Source: Nocardioides sp. LHD-245
GTDB lineage: Bacteria; Actinomycetota; Actinomycetes; Propionibacteriales; Nocardioidaceae
Direction of reading: 5' to 3'
NCBI RefSeq assembly: GCF_030929495.1
Contig: NZ_JAVFWN010000004.1
Location: 1 to 64,000 of the forward strand
DNA: 64,000 bases
This document shows positions 61,291 through 64,000 of the stretch, piece by piece (position 1 is the first letter of the stretch; every line of letters starts with the position of its first letter). The notes under the pieces are model-generated. The model saw only the letters and a list, made by a program, of their open reading frames with translations, did no database searches and was not told the origin of the DNA. The position numbers and the translations under genes were made by a program.

Positions 61291-61962
61291 ATGAGCGCGC
61301 GCGGGGGAAGCACGAGAGGCCGGGCGGTCGTCGGCCCCACCGCAACGCAGGCCGCGCGGCGAGACGCCGGTCCGGTGACGGTGAAGGGCCAGGAGCGACG
61401 GGAGACGATCCTGATCGCCGCTCGCCGGGTGTTCGAGCGGCTGGGGTACGTCGACGCCCGGGTCGCCGACATCGTGAAGGAGGCGAAGGTCGCCCAGGGC
61501 ACCTTCTACACCTACTTCGACTCCAAGGAGGCCGTCTTCACCGAGCTGGCCAAGCAGGTCACCACGGGCATGCTCGAGACGCTGAAGGCCGAGCGCGCCA
61601 GCGGGACGCCGCGTGAGCGAGTGCGCCACGGCCTGCATCGGTTCGTGCTGGCCTTCCGTCCCAATGCGACCTTCCAGCGCCTCCTCGAGCAGGTCGGCAC
61701 CTCCTCGCCCGAGATGAGCACGATGCGCCTGGCCCTGCGTGAGGACTTCGTGCGCAGGTCCGCTCGCGGCATCGAGCACATGCAGGAGGAGGGTTTCGCC
61801 GACCCGTCGATCGATCCGGTGATGGTGGCCGAGGTCCTCGGGGCGATGGTCGACCAGACCACGTTCATGTGGCTGTCGCTGGGCAAGGAGTACGACGAGG
61901 ACGAGCTCCTCGACACCCTGACGTTGGTCTGGTCGCGCGCCATCGGCCTCAAGGAGCAGTAG
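61291..61962 (+). CDS. TetR-family regulator
   Basis: A 223-residue regulator with an approximately 35-residue Arg/Ala-rich leader. Its helix-turn-helix contains 'VADIVKEAKVAQGTFYTYF', followed by a helical effector domain. ATG 61291 is preferred to ATG 61285 because AGGGGAGA is correctly spaced. It lies between the two copies of TGACATYGACGTCA (58344 and 62088) and probably controls both promoters. A hairpin follows its stop. Confidence 0.87.
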   Translation: MSARGGSTRGRAVVGPTATQAARRDAGPVTVKGQERRETILIAARRVFERLGYVDARVADIVKEAKVAQGTFYTYFDSKEAVFTELAKQVTTGMLETLKAERASGTPRERVRHGLHRFVLAFRPNATFQRLLEQVGTSSPEMSTMRLALREDFVRRSARGIEHMQEEGFADPSIDPVMVAEVLGAMVDQTTFMWLSLGKEYDEDELLDTLTLVWSRAIGLKEQ

Positions 61963-61982
61963 CCAGGGTCCGCTGGTTCCCA

Positions 61983-62019
61983 CCGGATTCCCCGGCGTCG
62001 AGCGCGTCGGGGAATCCGG
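61983..62019 (+). terminator. Hairpin terminator after the TetR gene
   Basis: CCGGATTCCCCG (61983-61994) pairs perfectly with CGGGGAATCCGG (62008-62019) around a 13-base loop, 20 bases after the TetR stop and upstream of the next promoter. Confidence 0.7.
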
Positions 62020-62087
62020 CGTACCTGCGCGCGTTTCCTCGCCGTGACCGGGCGGAAAAGAGGTTCGAGATCCCCAGAAATTGAGGT

Positions 62088-62101
62088 TGACATCGACGTC
62101 A
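62088..62101 (+). promoter_or_regulatory. Second copy of the TGACATYGACGTCA operator
   Basis: TGACATCGACGTCA, one base different from the site at 58344-58357, lies 22 bases before the crotonase GTG. TTGACA overlaps its left arm and could serve as a -35. Confidence 0.62.
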
Positions 62102-62123
62102 TATCTGCGGTTGTCTTGCCGAT

Positions 62124-62960
62124 GTGACGACCGCCATGAAGGGGACCGAGCTGGCCCCCGCCGATGACCTCATCGTCGAGCGTGCCGCCGGCATCGCGAC
62201 GATCACGATGAACCGCCCCCGAAGGAAGAACTCGGTGACCTCCCTGGGGTGGGCGGACCTTCGTGACGCGTTCCGCTCGATCGATCCGCGGGTGGATCGC
62301 GTCGTGGTCCTCACCGGAGCCGGCGGCACCTTCTGCGCCGGCGCGGACCTGGCCGGCAACGACGACAGCCGTAGCGATCTCGACAACATGCGCATCGTCG
62401 GCGAGGCGTGCCTGGCGCTGCACCGGGTGCAGGTCCCGACCATCGCGGCGGTGGACGGCGCCGCGGTCGGTGCTGGCATGAACATGGCGCTGGCGTGCGA
62501 CTTCGTGATCGCCACCGACCGGTCGCGGTTCAGCGAGATCTTCGTGCGTCGGGCGCTGTCGGTCGACTTCGGCGGCTCCTGGCTGTTGCCGCGACTGGTC
62601 GGCATGGCGAAGGCCAAGGAGCTCGTCCTGCTCGGCGACTTCGTGAGCGGCCCGCAGATGCTGGAGCTCGGGTTGGCCCACGATGTCGTCGGTCCCGAAG
62701 CGCTGGAGGCGGCGGTCGCGGAACTCGCGCAGCGCCTGCTCGCCGGCCCACAGTCGGCGATCATGCTGTCGAAGGCGCTGCTCAACGACTCCTTCGAGGT
62801 CACCCTCGAGCGCGCCCTCGACGACGAGGCGCGCGCCCAGGCCCTCAACCTCGTCTCCGACGACGCCCGTGAGGCCGCGGCTGCGTTCCTCAACAAGCGC
62901 GAGCCGAACTTCCTGTCGGCCGCGCGACCGCACATCGAGAACGTAGAGAAGAGGGACTGA
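62124..62960 (+). CDS. Enoyl-CoA hydratase/isomerase (crotonase family)
   Basis: A 278-residue crotonase with 'GAGGTFCAGADLAG', 'GAAVGAGMNMALACD' and 'FSEIFVRRALSVDFGGSWLLPRLVG', the pattern of the EchA12/PaaB-like branch. The usual first Glu is replaced by Met/Asn in 'GAGMNM', so isomerase or other chemistry is possible. GTG 62124 is used; ATG 62136 is an alternative. The SDR follows by 6 bases. Confidence 0.86.
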   Translation: MTTAMKGTELAPADDLIVERAAGIATITMNRPRRKNSVTSLGWADLRDAFRSIDPRVDRVVVLTGAGGTFCAGADLAGNDDSRSDLDNMRIVGEACLALHRVQVPTIAAVDGAAVGAGMNMALACDFVIATDRSRFSEIFVRRALSVDFGGSWLLPRLVGMAKAKELVLLGDFVSGPQMLELGLAHDVVGPEALEAAVAELAQRLLAGPQSAIMLSKALLNDSFEVTLERALDDEARAQALNLVSDDAREAAAAFLNKREPNFLSAARPHIENVEKRD

Positions 62961-62966
62961 AGAAGC

Positions 62967-63728
62967 ATGCAGATCGACAATTCCGTCGCGATCGTCACCG
63001 GCGCCGCCTCCGGGCTGGGGCTGGCGACCACCCGTGAGCTGCTGACGGCCGGTGCCCGGGTCGTCATGGTCGACCTGGCGACATCGCCCGGAGCAGAGGT
63101 GGCCGCCGAGCTCGGCGAGGCCGCGACCTTCGTGGCCGCGGACGTGACCTCGCAGGAGCAGGTCGGCGCTGCCGTCTCGGCCGCCACCGGTCTCGGGTCG
63201 CTGCGTATCCTGGTCAACTGCGCGGGGATGGGCATCCCCGCCAAGACCGTCGGGCGTGAGGGCCCCGCGCCGCTGGCCGGGTTCACCACCACCGTGACGG
63301 TCAACCTGATCGGCACCTTCAACGTGATCCGGCTGGCCGCGGCTGCCATGGCCGAGGCCGAGGCCGTGGACGGCGAGCGCGGAGTCATCGTCAACACCGC
63401 CAGTGTGGCGGCGTTCGAGGGGCAGGTCGGCCAGGCGGCGTACTCTGCCTCGAAGGGAGGCATCGTCGGCATGACGCTCCCGGTGGCACGGGACCTGGCC
63501 GGGTACCTGATCCGCGTCTGCACGATCGCGCCGGGCATCTTCGAGACCCCGCTGCTGGGCGGCCTTCCCGACCACGTCAAGACCTCACTGGGGCAGCAGG
63601 TTCCGCACCCCGGCCGGCTCGGCCGCCCTAGCGAGTACGCGGACCTGGTACGTCACATCGTGGAGAACCCGATGCTCAACGGTGAGACGATCCGGCTCGA
63701 CGGCGCGATCCGAATGGCTCCGCGCTGA
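62967..63728 (+). CDS. SDR, 3-hydroxyacyl-CoA dehydrogenase type II-like
   Basis: A 253-residue SDR with TGAASGLG, acidic VDLA, catalytic YSASK and '[22 protein letters not shown]'. It is the paralogue of 36700-37458, sharing 'VDGERGV' and the end '[14 protein letters not shown]'. It oxidises a 3-hydroxyacyl-CoA for the thiolase step. NNAG reads NCAG. The acyl-CoA dehydrogenase starts at its stop (TGATG). Confidence 0.88.
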   Translation: MQIDNSVAIVTGAASGLGLATTRELLTAGARVVMVDLATSPGAEVAAELGEAATFVAADVTSQEQVGAAVSAATGLGSLRILVNCAGMGIPAKTVGREGPAPLAGFTTTVTVNLIGTFNVIRLAAAAMAEAEAVDGERGVIVNTASVAAFEGQVGQAAYSASKGGIVGMTLPVARDLAGYLIRVCTIAPGIFETPLLGGLPDHVKTSLGQQVPHPGRLGRPSEYADLVRHIVENPMLNGETIRLDGAIRMAPR

Positions 63729-64000
63729 TGATCACCCGACCGTTCGCCTGGACCGAGGAGCATGAGGAGTTCCGCGGCGTCCTGCGCAGGAAGCTCGAGA
63801 GCCTCGACGCGGTCGGCGCCGCCCGGAGGGAGCTCGCCGCGACGGGTGACGGGCCACGATCCGACTCCACGTGGTCAATGCTGTGCACCGAGCTCGGCCT
63901 CGGCGGACTGACCCTCCCCGAGGAGTACGACGGGAGCGGATGTGGTCGGGTGGAGCAGTCGATCGTCGGCGAGGAGCTGGGCCGCGCCCTGGCCGGCGGC
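63728..64000 (+). CDS. Acyl-CoA dehydrogenase, N-terminal part (cut by window end)
   Basis: The first 91 residues of an acyl-CoA dehydrogenase-like protein. 'FAWTEEHEEFRGVLRRKLES' is the N-terminal helix region and 'ELGLGGLTLPEEYDGSGCG' the conserved segment before the active site, followed by 'EELGRALAGG'. Its ATG overlaps the SDR stop (TGATG), so it continues the thiolase-ligase/crotonase-SDR beta-oxidation set. Catalytic residues lie outside the window. Confidence 0.85.
   Translation, partial: MITRPFAWTEEHEEFRGVLRRKLESLDAVGAARRELAATGDGPRSDSTWSMLCTELGLGGLTLPEEYDGSGCGRVEQSIVGEELGRALAGG

Overview
The window is very GC-rich (about 70% by eye). Genes are tightly packed, many GTG starts are used, and neighbours often overlap by 4 bases (ATGA or GTGA). 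Together with a DUF222/HNH '13E12-type' gene flanked by GGTCTCGA-type palindromes, this suggests a high-GC actinobacterium, most likely Nocardioides or a close relative. I see no rRNA, tRNA, CRISPR array, transposase or integrase, and no gene-free stretch longer than about 250 bases.

Almost the whole window is one catabolic island for a cyclic or branched carboxylic compound handled as CoA thioesters. Region A (1.1-21.9 kb) holds a SnoaL-like protein and ferredoxin reductase (minus strand). Divergent from these is a long plus-strand block: aldehyde dehydrogenase, two SDRs, an ADP-forming acyl-CoA synthetase, a DUF202 membrane protein, an arylsulfatase with its own formylglycine-generating enzyme, a complete TRAP transporter, a P450 with 3Fe-4S ferredoxin, two family III CoA-transferases, two MaoC-type hydratases, an SCP2/Ltp-type thiolase and a free-standing DUF35 protein. 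This reads as import, desulfation, hydroxylation and oxidation to an acid, CoA activation, hydration and retro-aldol C-C cleavage.

Region B (22.0-33.4 kb) has two zinc alcohol dehydrogenases, a MenB/BadI-like crotonase that could open a ring, an AMP-forming CoA ligase, a CitE/HpcH-type lyase, a second TRAP binding protein without its own permease, an acyl-CoA dehydrogenase, a MaoC protein, a dienoyl-CoA reductase-like flavoenzyme and an SDR. The HNH gene (33.5-34.8 kb) separates it from region C.

Region C (35.0-49.0 kb) has divergent beta-oxidation operons (alcohol dehydrogenase, enoyl-CoA hydratase, SDR, thiolase versus two acyl-CoA dehydrogenases, SDR, amidohydrolase). It also has a GntR regulator with an HSL-type hydrolase, a CoA-transferase and a Baeyer-Villiger monooxygenase, and a secreted tannase/feruloyl-esterase-family protein. 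Region D (49.0-64.0 kb) has a second GntR regulator, CoA ligases, crotonases, SDRs, two TetR regulators, thiolase and acyl-CoA dehydrogenases. It includes a kinase/acyl-CoA dehydrogenase pair resembling LvaA/LvaC and the fused animal ACAD10/11, which act on 4-hydroxyacyl-CoA.

Regulation is partly readable. A CGAWCGNNCGTTTAR-like box lies at three promoters around the first TetR gene. A TGACATYGACGTCA palindrome lies at two promoters flanking the second TetR gene. A 7-bp-arm palindrome lies in front of the second GntR gene. Two AT-rich boxes are each shared by two distant promoters. A roughly 70-base imperfect palindrome occurs twice, each time exactly between convergent genes. The true substrate cannot be named from sequence alone; a sulfated terpenoid or steroid-like, or other alicyclic, compound fits best.
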